A program made the translations under genes and the position numbers. Source: Archangium sp. (GTDB taxonomy: Bacteria; Myxococcota; Myxococcia; Myxococcales; Myxococcaceae). Taken from it: a stretch of 64,000 nucleotides of DNA. The DNA is taken from the NCBI GenBank assembly GCA_030681645.1, contig JAUXRX010000002.1, forward strand, positions 124,001 through 188,000. Reading direction: 5' to 3'. Below the pieces are notes generated by a model. It saw only the letters and a program-made list of their open reading frames with translations, made no database searches and was not told the DNA's origin. This document shows, one piece after another, positions 20,099 through 28,400 of the stretch (within the stretch, counting starts at the first letter, position 1; each line of letters opens with the position of its first letter).

Positions 20099-21904
20099 TC
20101 AGTCTTCGAACACCGCCGCCACGGTCTTCGCGGTCGCGCCCTTCACCAGCCACGCCTCGAGCTTCTTGAGATCTTCGGCCGCGAGCAGCTTCTCCTTGCT
20201 CTTCGCGTCCACGGTGAGGCCGCGGGCGGAGAGCAACGAGAGCAGGCTCTGCGCCGTCACCTTCACCTTCTCTTTGTTGGCCTTCTCCTCGGCCAGCTCG
20301 TACGCCGTCTTGGACGTGCGCAGCTTCTCGCCCGTCGCCTGCGCCACCGCGCGATACCAACCCTCGGGGTAGCCCGGGTGCGTCACCTTGCCCTGCGCGT
20401 CCTTCACGTTGCCGTCGAGGAACTTGTAGAGCAGCTGCTTCGACAGCTCGCGCCAGCGCGAGACCACCTCATCACCCGCCCCCACCGAGTAGCGGGTCAG
20501 GTAATCGCGCGCGAGCCGCGGCGACTGCTTGTGCAGCGCGACCGCCGCCGAGTCGACGTCGGCCTGGGCGCCCAGGTACTTCGATTCCAGCTCCTGCTGC
20601 ACCTTCTGCACCTCGACGCTCATGTCCGCGTAGCGGAGGTACGAGAAGTTCGAGACCTGGTTGAACACCCAGAACGCCGAGTCCCAGGTGACGTGGTGGA
20701 ACGAGCCCGTGCCCACCGCGAAGGCCTTCGGCACCTCGGTCGCGCCCGCGTAGACCGGGAAGTAGGCGGTGGTGGCCGTGTCGTCGACGCCGAACCACAA
20801 CACCCCGCCCACCGGCGCCGGCAGCCAGCTGCGCGACTGCGCCACGAACGAGAAGCCCGTCTGCTGGGTGGAGACCGCGCGCTCGTTGAGGAACTCCTTC
20901 CCCTCGACCTTCCACGTGAGCGGACGCCAGCGGTACGGCAGCCCATACGGCCCGGCCCCCACGTCCTTGGTCATGTCCAGCGGCGTGCCCTCGAAGTGAT
21001 CGCGCATGAAGCCCATCACGTCGGCGACGGTGAGCTTGCGGTCGGGCTTGATCCACAGCGGCAGCGGCGCGGACTTCTGGTCCGTTCCTTCCGCCCAGCC
21101 CAGCGGCAGATCGTTGGAAGGCGCCGCGCGGCGGAACATGCACCACACCCGGCTGTCGCAGAACCGGCGCGCCCCGAAGTCACCGGGGTTGTAGGTGTCG
21201 GCGAAGGAGAAGTCGGCGTCCTTGCCGTTGAACCAACCCTTCGCGCGCGCGAACGAGATCACGTCGGGCGCGAAGAGCGTGTCGGCCGGCGAGTTGAGCG
21301 GGAACTGGCGAATGCGCGCCGCGTTCGCGTGGCCGGTGATGTACCCGTCGGGCACCTTGCGGGCGACCCAGAGCACGCCCTTCTGCCCCGGGCCCTTGCC
21401 GATCATCTCGAACAGCCACACCTCGTTGGGGTCCGAGATGGAGAACGACTCGCCCCCGCTCGCGTACCCGTACTTCGCGGTCAGGTCGGTGATCACCTTG
21501 ATCGCCTCGCGCGCGGTCTTCGCGCGCTGCAGCGCGATGTACATGAGGCTGCCGTAGTCGACCTTGCCCTCGGGGTTCTGCAGCTCGGCGCGGCCCCCGA
21601 AGGTGGTCTCGCCGATGGCGAGCTGGTGCTCGTTCATGTTGCCGATCACGCCGTACGTCTGCGGCGCCTCGTCGATCTGGCCGAGGAGCTTGCCGGTGTC
21701 CCACTCGATCACGTCCCGCTTCGCGCCCACCGCGTGCTTCGCGGCCGGGAAGAAATACAGCTCGCCGTACAGCTCATGCGCGTCGGCCGAGTAGGTGATG
21801 ATGGTCGAGCCGTCGGCGCTCGCGCCCTTCGAGATGAGGAAGTTCGTGCAGGCGGCAGCAGGCGCGGCCGCGAGGAGGACGGCGAGAACGGCGGTGGTCT
21901 TCAT
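20099..21904 (-). CDS. Peptidase family C69 dipeptidase (PepD-like), secreted
   Basis: A 601-residue Ntn-hydrolase. The signal peptide MKTTAVLAVLLAAAPAAA is followed directly by CTNFLISKGASADGS; the Cys is the nucleophile, which becomes N-terminal after signal cleavage, as in C69 dipeptidases. Further family features are YGVIGNMNEHQLAIGETTFGG and SISDPNEVWLFEMIGKG. The C-terminal 100 residues are Lys/Glu/Leu-rich and likely regulatory or oligomerising. Periplasmic or extracellular dipeptide hydrolysis is the expected role, fitting a predatory, protein-degrading lifestyle. Members range from 450 to 600 residues. The unknown gene upstream on the same strand is 27 bp away. Confidence 0.9.
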   Translation of the reverse strand: MKTTAVLAVLLAAAPAAACTNFLISKGASADGSTIITYSADAHELYGELYFFPAAKHAVGAKRDVIEWDTGKLLGQIDEAPQTYGVIGNMNEHQLAIGETTFGGRAELQNPEGKVDYGSLMYIALQRAKTAREAIKVITDLTAKYGYASGGESFSISDPNEVWLFEMIGKGPGQKGVLWVARKVPDGYITGHANAARIRQFPLNSPADTLFAPDVISFARAKGWFNGKDADFSFADTYNPGDFGARRFCDSRVWCMFRRAAPSNDLPLGWAEGTDQKSAPLPLWIKPDRKLTVADVMGFMRDHFEGTPLDMTKDVGAGPYGLPYRWRPLTWKVEGKEFLNERAVSTQQTGFSFVAQSRSWLPAPVGGVLWFGVDDTATTAYFPVYAGATEVPKAFAVGTGSFHHVTWDSAFWVFNQVSNFSYLRYADMSVEVQKVQQELESKYLGAQADVDSAAVALHKQSPRLARDYLTRYSVGAGDEVVSRWRELSKQLLYKFLDGNVKDAQGKVTHPGYPEGWYRAVAQATGEKLRTSKTAYELAEEKANKEKVKVTAQSLLSLLSARGLTVDAKSKEKLLAAEDLKKLEAWLVKGATAKTVAAVFED

Positions 21905-21931
21905 GCGGCGGGAGATACTACGAATTCCCGC

Positions 21932-22537
21932 TCACGCCTCGTCGTCACGACGGCGGATCGAGATGACACCTTCGGGCCGGGTCGGCAGCTCGTGCTTCGA
22001 CTGAGGGTCAGTCACCTCGTCAGCGCCGTCGACGTGGGGCACCGGCCGCTTCACGCCCATCACGCCCTCGGGTCTCGTGGGGGCCTCTTCGCGGCGGGCC
22101 TTCGCAGGCACGTGCTGCTTCGTCGGCACGTCGCCGGGCTTCACCAGGGGCGGCTCGCCGGGGTCCGTGTCGGCGTCACTGGCCAGCCGGTCCACCGCGG
22201 GCACGGCGCGCGGCGTGATGTCGGGGAGCTCGCTCACCAGCACCGCGACCCGCCGGGTCAGGTCCTCCAGCTCGGACGCGGTCAACGGGGGCGTGCACAG
22301 CAGCTCCACCCGGCAGGTCTCGTCACCCTGCCGATGGGCGGCGAGTCGCGGTTGTACGAAGCCCGCCTCACGCGGACTGACGAAGCGGCGCTCGCCCTGC
22401 TCCAGCTCGTCGAACAACACCTCGATGCGCTCGGCCGCGGAGTCGATGCGGTGGCCGAACAGCTCTCCTGCGGTGCTGTCGCTCGTCTCGAGCGTAACGA
22501 CGCAGCGGCTGAGCGAGCGCGAGGCGGGAGACATCAC
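21932..22537 (-). CDS. Hypothetical protein, acidic/Pro-rich C-terminus
   Basis: A 201-residue product (200 if the second Met is used) that I do not recognise. The N-terminal 110 residues look like a small folded domain with CRVELLCTPPLTASELEDL and LTRRVAVLVSELPDI; the C-terminal half is low-complexity, with two copies of the phrase RPEGV (PTRPEGVMGVKRP and PTRPEGVISIRRR). No signal peptide or membrane segment is seen. It is 27 bp upstream of the C69 peptidase gene and could be in the same transcript. Codon bias is strongly GC-ending, supporting a real gene. Confidence 0.6.
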   Translation of the reverse strand: MMSPASRSLSRCVVTLETSDSTAGELFGHRIDSAAERIEVLFDELEQGERRFVSPREAGFVQPRLAAHRQGDETCRVELLCTPPLTASELEDLTRRVAVLVSELPDITPRAVPAVDRLASDADTDPGEPPLVKPGDVPTKQHVPAKARREEAPTRPEGVMGVKRPVPHVDGADEVTDPQSKHELPTRPEGVISIRRRDDEA

Positions 22538-22594
22538 GGTGACTGTACACCTGAGCCCATTTTCCAGTGCAGGACGGGATCACTGGAGGAAGAC

Positions 22595-22627
22595 GCCCCT
22601 CGACTCTGCTCTGCTCGGGGTGAGCGG
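22595..22627. repeat. Dispersed palindromic repeat, family A (degenerate copy)
   Basis: Contains CCCCTCGACTCTGCT and CTCGGGGTGAGCGG, a variant with a short duplication of the family A consensus CCCCTCGACTCCGCTCGGGG seen at 35684 and 46293. It sits between two minus-strand genes. Confidence 0.7.
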
Positions 22628-22652
22628 TGACGAGCTCGCTATTTCGATCTGG

Positions 22653-24104
22653 CTAGAGCCCGAGGTGCCGCGTGAGCGGGTTGTCGAACACCGCCAGCGG
22701 ATCGAGCTGCCTGCGCACCCGGATGAACGTGTCGACCGCCTCGTTGCCGTAGATGCTGCGCAGCTGCGCCGGGCTCAGCTGCAGCCGCTGGCCCCAGTGC
22801 GGCCGCGCGCCCAGCTTCGTCACCATGAACTCGACGTAGCGCTCCAGCGTGTCCTGCTGGTGCGGCGTGTCGTTGAGCACCGGCACCTCGATCATCACGC
22901 TGTCGCGCCCGTACTGCGGGGCGAGGTACGCGTCAGACGCCTTCACCCAGCGCAGGCCGATCGGACTCGAGACGTACGTCTTCCCGAAGCCTTCCTTGAA
23001 GTGCGCCAGCAACTGCTCGAGCTGTTCCTTGAGCCCGTCCGCCGGAATCGAGCAGCTCGACGCCGCCACGGGGAGCCGGTTGGGCGGCCCGAAGTCGAGC
23101 GCCTCGGGGCTCTGCATCACCACGTCGTCCGCGTCGACCGTGCGCAGCGAATACTCGAGCGCGAACGGCAACAGCCGCGGCGCCTTCGTCGCCACCAGGC
23201 GCAGCGCCTTCCTCGTCATCGGGCTGTCGGCCTCCCGAATACCCCAGGCGCGCTCGTTGCGCTTCATGTCGAGGCTGCGCCGGTAGGTCGACTGCACCGC
23301 CTTCCAGTCGGCGCCCACCCGGTACGGGTTGATCCACAGGTGCACGCCCGAGACCGAGTCTTCCCGCACCTGCCGCTCGAGCTTCTCGAAGTCCTCCCAG
23401 AGGCTGCGCAGGTCGCGATCTTCTTCGAGCCGGTACGCAGGCCGCGTGTCGATCACCACCGAGAGCAGCACCCCCATCGAGCCGAAGCTCACCTTCGCCG
23501 CGTTGAACACGGCGTCGTCGGCGTCCTGAAGCAGGGCCCCGGGGTACTTCGCTTCGAAGGCCGCGCGGTCGGTGATGCGATCGCTCGCGGCCTCGATGCG
23601 CACCAGCTGCGCCTGGCGCGCGGCGTTCACCACGATCAGATCCATCGAGCGGACCTGCGAGGCGATGTTGCCCCGGCGGATCCCGCTGCCATGCCCGCCC
23701 ACCATCATCACGCCGCCGATGGTGAGATCCTCGAAGCCGGGCTGGTTCACCACCGCAAGCGGCCCCAGCAGCCCGTTGAGCTCACCGAAGGTGGTGCCCG
23801 CCAGCACCCGCACCACCGGCCCCGGCGTCTCGTGCGGAACGATGGGATCGAAGTCGAACGGCCGCGAGGTGACGCCGGGCTTCAGGCAATCGGGCTCGAT
23901 GAGCCCCGAGTAGCCCGGCGTGCGAATGCGCGTGCCCTCGGTGGTGCCGGCCATCGAGAAGCCCCAGCCTCCCGCGATCGCCCTCGCCTTCCCGTTGGCT
24001 GCAGCCTGGACCGCGCCCAACAACGCCTCGAGGGTGCGCGGGCTGACGTCGTGCGCCGGCCGCGGCTCGTACGGGAGGTTGTTGATTTGATCGTAGTGAA
24101 TCAC
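22653..24104 (-). CDS. FAD-linked oxidase of the VAO/gulonolactone-oxidase-like family
   Basis: The 483-residue product starts at a GTG (MIHYDQINNLPYEPRP) that overlaps the TGA of the lipoprotein gene before it (GTGA). The N-terminal half is a PCMH-type FAD-binding domain with AIAGGWGFSMAG and DLTIGGVMMVGGHGSGIRRG; the C-terminal half resembles the substrate-binding domain of sugar-lactone and alditol oxidases. The histidine that holds FAD covalently in gulonolactone and alditol oxidases (GxGHS) is replaced here (GGWGFS), so the flavin is probably non-covalent. Reaction and substrate are not determined; oxidation of a sugar alcohol or lactone is the family expectation. The tight coupling to a Cys-rich lipoprotein is unusual. 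Confidence 0.8.
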   Translation of the reverse strand: MIHYDQINNLPYEPRPAHDVSPRTLEALLGAVQAAANGKARAIAGGWGFSMAGTTEGTRIRTPGYSGLIEPDCLKPGVTSRPFDFDPIVPHETPGPVVRVLAGTTFGELNGLLGPLAVVNQPGFEDLTIGGVMMVGGHGSGIRRGNIASQVRSMDLIVVNAARQAQLVRIEAASDRITDRAAFEAKYPGALLQDADDAVFNAAKVSFGSMGVLLSVVIDTRPAYRLEEDRDLRSLWEDFEKLERQVREDSVSGVHLWINPYRVGADWKAVQSTYRRSLDMKRNERAWGIREADSPMTRKALRLVATKAPRLLPFALEYSLRTVDADDVVMQSPEALDFGPPNRLPVAASSCSIPADGLKEQLEQLLAHFKEGFGKTYVSSPIGLRWVKASDAYLAPQYGRDSVMIEVPVLNDTPHQQDTLERYVEFMVTKLGARPHWGQRLQLSPAQLRSIYGNEAVDTFIRVRRQLDPLAVFDNPLTRHLGL

Positions 24105-25282
24105 GGCAAATTGAAGGTCGTGATCAACACGCCTGCTCCAGCGCCTCCGCCGTTCGCGTCGTTCGAGTTGAAGATGCCGCAGAACCAACGCGTGACGCCG
24201 TTGGCGCGCACCTCGACCTCGTACGGAGTGGTCGAAGCGCCGGTGCAGTTCTGCCAGTAGTTCGCCCGCACCTCGTACGTGCCGCGCGTGGGGCGCAGGC
24301 CGGCGTCGTAGATGATGTTCTCCACGTCGATGTTGTCGATGGTGCAGGCCCGGTTCGAGTCGACGTCGAGCCAGCCCTTCGCACCGCACGAGCTCTGCGG
24401 AATGGGGAACGGCAGCGGGAACGGAGGCGGGGTCGGGTTGATGCCCGGCTTCCCGTAGTAGATCTCGCACGACCCGCCGTCGGGCAGCGGCTCAACCAGG
24501 TACAGATCGAGGTCCTGCGGCTGGTTCCAGCGCAGCGTCACCTGGATGGGCCCCGTGCTCCCGCGCAGGCGGCAGATGTTGCTGATGCACTCGTAGCCCT
24601 TGGGGCACTCGTTGGTGCACGCCATGGTGCCCGCGTCGACCGGGAGGCAGCGCGCGGTCATGCCGGCGTCATTGAAGAAGATGGGAGGATTCGTGGTGCC
24701 CGTGCCGCCGCCGGTGCCCGTTCCGCCGCCGGTGCCCGTGCCTCCGCCCGCGCCGCCGCCCATGCCTGCCGGCACGCAGGTGTGCGTGTTGAGATCGCAC
24801 GCGCTGCCGGGGACCGGGCAGTCGTCGGCCATCACGCACTGCACGCACGCGCCGTTGGGGAAGACGGTGGGATCACACGCCGGCGTCGTGCCGCTGCAGC
24901 CGGCCGTCACCGTGCAGACCACGCACTTGCCCTGGCCTCCGTTGGCGATGGTCTGGCAGATCGGCGTCGCGCCGCTGCAGCCCTCGGTGGGCGTGCAGGT
25001 CTTGCAGGTGTTGGTCGAGGGATCGCAGTGGGGCGTCGCGCCCGAGCAGGTGACCGTGCAGGTCCCTGCGTCGACATCTCCGCCACCTCCTCCTGCGCCG
25101 CCGCCTGCTCCCGTTCCGCCGCCTCCTCCCACTCCCATGAAGGAGCAGCGGCCCGTCAACGAGTCGCAGGTGAGCCCAGTGCCACAGCGGACTCCCGCGC
25201 AGGGATCGGTGGTGGTGGGACCACACTGACAGCCGAACCACGCGGACAGCAGGAAGGCGATGGCGAAGACGCGGAGCTTCAT
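24101..25282 (-). CDS. Cys-rich lipoprotein with Gly/Thr linkers and a C-terminal beta domain
   Basis: A 393-residue lipoprotein: signal MKLRVFAIAFLLSAWFGC, then Cys-rich modules (CAGVRCGTGLTC; CTVTCSGATPHC; CKTCTPTEGC; CVVCTVTAGC), two Gly/Thr-rich low-complexity linkers, another Cys-rich piece, and a C-terminal domain with VTLRWNQPQDLDLYLVEP and GTYEVRANYWQNC. This last part resembles the DUF2135/YfaP-like beta-sandwich found in many myxobacterial surface lipoproteins. The start at 25282 was chosen because it directly precedes the signal peptide. It is probably displayed at the cell surface and may bind a ligand; the linkers act as flexible stalks. It is translationally coupled to the FAD oxidase gene. 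Confidence 0.8.
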   Translation of the reverse strand: MKLRVFAIAFLLSAWFGCQCGPTTTDPCAGVRCGTGLTCDSLTGRCSFMGVGGGGGTGAGGGAGGGGGDVDAGTCTVTCSGATPHCDPSTNTCKTCTPTEGCSGATPICQTIANGGQGKCVVCTVTAGCSGTTPACDPTVFPNGACVQCVMADDCPVPGSACDLNTHTCVPAGMGGGAGGGTGTGGGTGTGGGTGTTNPPIFFNDAGMTARCLPVDAGTMACTNECPKGYECISNICRLRGSTGPIQVTLRWNQPQDLDLYLVEPLPDGGSCEIYYGKPGINPTPPPFPLPFPIPQSSCGAKGWLDVDSNRACTIDNIDVENIIYDAGLRPTRGTYEVRANYWQNCTGASTTPYEVEVRANGVTRWFCGIFNSNDANGGGAGAGVLITTFNLP

Positions 25283-25487
25283 GGCGTCGACATACACCGC
25301 GGGGCGGAGATCGTCAGCCCTCGGCCACGCCGGCCCGGAAAGGGCTGTTCCAGCAGCCGTTTCTGACCCGGCGTCGCCGCTTCGTCACATGCGCGTCTTC
25401 GCCCGAAGCGAGGGGCAAGCTCGCACCGTGCAACGAGATCCGATCGACCCGCGCCCTCGAGGCGGTTGGTTTGCCCTCTCCCCGACC

Positions 25488-28400
25488 CTATCTCGCCCTC
25501 GGCTTCCGGCCCCTCGACGGGAGTGCCTTGAGCAGCTCGAGCGCTTCCTTCGTGTGCTGCCAGACCGTCATCGCCTTCACGCTGCCCTCGGAGTCGTCCT
25601 GCAGCACCGTGCGCGCCGCCAACGCCAGCTCGGACAACCGCTCCTGGATGAGCAGCATCTGCATCGCCACTTCTTCGCGGAACGAGCCTTCGTGCTCCGA
25701 CGACTGCGCCTGAACCTTCGCGTTCTGAGCCAACTGCGCGAGCACCGGCGCGAGGTCCATCGGAGGAGGAGCAGCCACCACCCGCGAGGCCGCCATCGAC
25801 TCGGCCAGCCGCTCGAGCACCGGGCCGAGATCTGCCGCGGGGGGCGCGGGCTTCACCGCCTCCGACAACTTCTCCAGCCACGGCGTCAGATCCACCGGGG
25901 GCGCCGCGCTCTTGCTCAGCGACTGCCCCAGCTTCAGCACCGCATCGCGCAGGGCATCGAGCTTCGCCCCCACCTCGGGCCTCGGCTGCCCCACCGCCGC
26001 CACCAGCGCGTCGAGCTTAGGGCCCAGGTCGCTCTGCGGCCGCCTGCTCACCGCCTGCGCCACCGCGTCGAGCTTCGGCCCGAGGTTGTCGGTGGGCTGC
26101 TTGCGCGCAGCGTCGATCATCACGTCCTTGAGCTGGCCCAGCTCTTCGCCGAGCGCCGCGATCGAGCCGGTGACGCGCACCACGGGGTCGTCTTCCGCCC
26201 CACCCTGCACCTGCACCCGCTTGAAGCCGCGCTTGAGCTCTTCCCACCGCGCGCGCTGCTCGGGCGTCTGCCGCTTCCGCAGCTCGGCCAGCTTGAGCAG
26301 GTTCTGCTCGGCCGCCGCGGTGAGGGTCTGCGACTCGCTGGCGTAGTGCCCGTCGAGCAGCACCTCGAGCTCCTCGTTCGTCATCGCGGCGACGATCTTC
26401 TCCGCGAGCTTGCTCATGTTCCGGTAGCTGCCCTGCAGCTTGAACGGCGGCTCGGTGCGGAACCGGTCATCTTGCGAGGCGCTCTTGATGTACTCCAGGT
26501 TCACCATCAACAGCGTCTTCTGCACGTACGCGAAGCGCCGGGTGACCTCGACGATCTCGTTGAGCTCCGCCGCGCTGTACCCGTGCTCCATCTCGTTGAC
26601 GCTGATGGGCCCGCCCTGCGCCATCGCCAGCACCCGGTGCAGATCCGCCGTCGAGCGGGTCAGCAGGGGCGCCGTGACCGCGTTCGCCGTGAGCGCGTTC
26701 TCGAGGTAGCTGAGGGCGAACAGGTCCTGCTTCCCCCCGAGGATGTCGCCCAGGTTGTAGGTGTCGGCGCGGTTGGCGAGCATGTCGGGAATGCGGAAGC
26801 GCTCGCCTGACTCGGTGTAGGGGTTGCCGGCCATCACCACGCAGAACTTCTTGCCCCGCAGATCGTACGTGCGCGTGCGGCCATTCCACACGCCCTCGAC
26901 CTTGCGGGTCGCGTCGCACAACGAGATGAACTTCTGCAGCAGCTCGGGGTTCGTGTGCTGGATGTCGTCCAAATACAGCATCACGTTGTTGCCGAGCTCG
27001 AAGCTGAAGTTGATCCGGTCGACCTCCTGGCGCGCGGTCGCGTTGGGCGCCTCGGTCGGGTCCACGCTCGTCACCTCGTGACCGAGCGACGGGCCGTTCA
27101 CCTTCACGAAGGTGAGGCCGAGGCGGCTGGCCACGTACTCCATCAGCGTGGTCTTGCCGTAGCCGGGGGGCGAGACCAGCAGCAGCAGGCCCATGCGATC
27201 GGTGCGCTTGTTCTCGCCCGCCACCCCGAGCTGCTTGGCGAGGTTGGCGCCGATCAGCGGCAGGTACACCTCGTCGATGAGCCGGTTGCGCACGAAGCTC
27301 GAGAGGACCTTGGGCTTGAGCTCCTCGAGGCGCAGCTTGTGGCGGGCCTCGTCGAGCAGCGCGCGCACCTTCGCGCGGTACTTCGCCCAGGCGGGCGTGC
27401 GCTCCTCGCGGAACCACGTCATCCGCTGTTCGAGCTCGTCCAGTCGAATCGTGAGCGCCTGCCCGACGATGCGCGGGTGTTGCCCCAGCAGCCCCTTCGC
27501 CTCGAAGGACAGCAGCGCCGACGACACCTCGCGGGACAGCATCTTCTCGTCTGCGGCGATCAGCGCCGCGGCCTCGGGCACCGCGACCAACCAGGCCGCC
27601 GAGCGTGGCCCTGCCTGCCGGGCGTGCGCGTCGAGCCACTCCCGCGCCAGGCGGAAGCGCGCCGGCACGTCACCCTCGAGCGCGCGCAGATCGTCGTCGA
27701 ACACCAGCCGCTGCGCGGCGAGATCGAGCACGCCGTAGAGATCGTCGCGCAGCGCCACCGCATCACCGGCGACCACGAAGCGCAGCGGCTCCTGGGCCAG
27801 CTCCTCGGCCAGGTAGCGCGAGACGATCGCCAACTCGGGGCCCGTGAGCTCGAGCCTCGCGGTCTCGACGAAGCTCCGCAGTGAAGGCAGCAGCTCCTTC
27901 GCCACCGTCTCGAGCGCGTGGCTGCCCGCATAGCGCTGGCGCAGACGGCCCAGGCTCATGGCGCGCCGGTGGAACGCGGCCTTCTGCACCTCGTCGCGCC
28001 ACGACGCCCAGAAGAGCGTGGCCACCGCGCGCGGCCACGAGGGGAAGCGGAGCAGATCGGCCCCGTCGTACACCTCGAGCAACTGCCCCAGGATGATCGC
28101 CGCGTCGGAGTCATGCACGCCGCGCTCGTACCCGTCATCGAGCCGCTGCTGCGCCCAGTCGCGGGTGATCGGCAACAACCCCTTGCCCCGGGCCGCGTCG
28201 TGCAGCCCCGCCACGGAGAGGCCCTTCTCGCCCAGCTCCGCCGCCCTCAAGACCAGGTGCGCCAGGTACTCGCCGCGGTACAGCTCGGGCGACTCCGAAG
28301 GCAGGTTCTGGTCCCAATACGCGCGCGCGGCGTCGATGTCGGGGTCGCTCAGGCGTTGCAGGTAATCGGACCCCGACAGCTGCAGGTACAGCCCGTCTTC

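Noticed and set aside
24680..24770. Regularly spaced GC-rich repeats resembling a CRISPR array
   Set aside because: The period is in-frame and encodes a Gly/Thr linker of a lipoprotein; there are no unique spacers.
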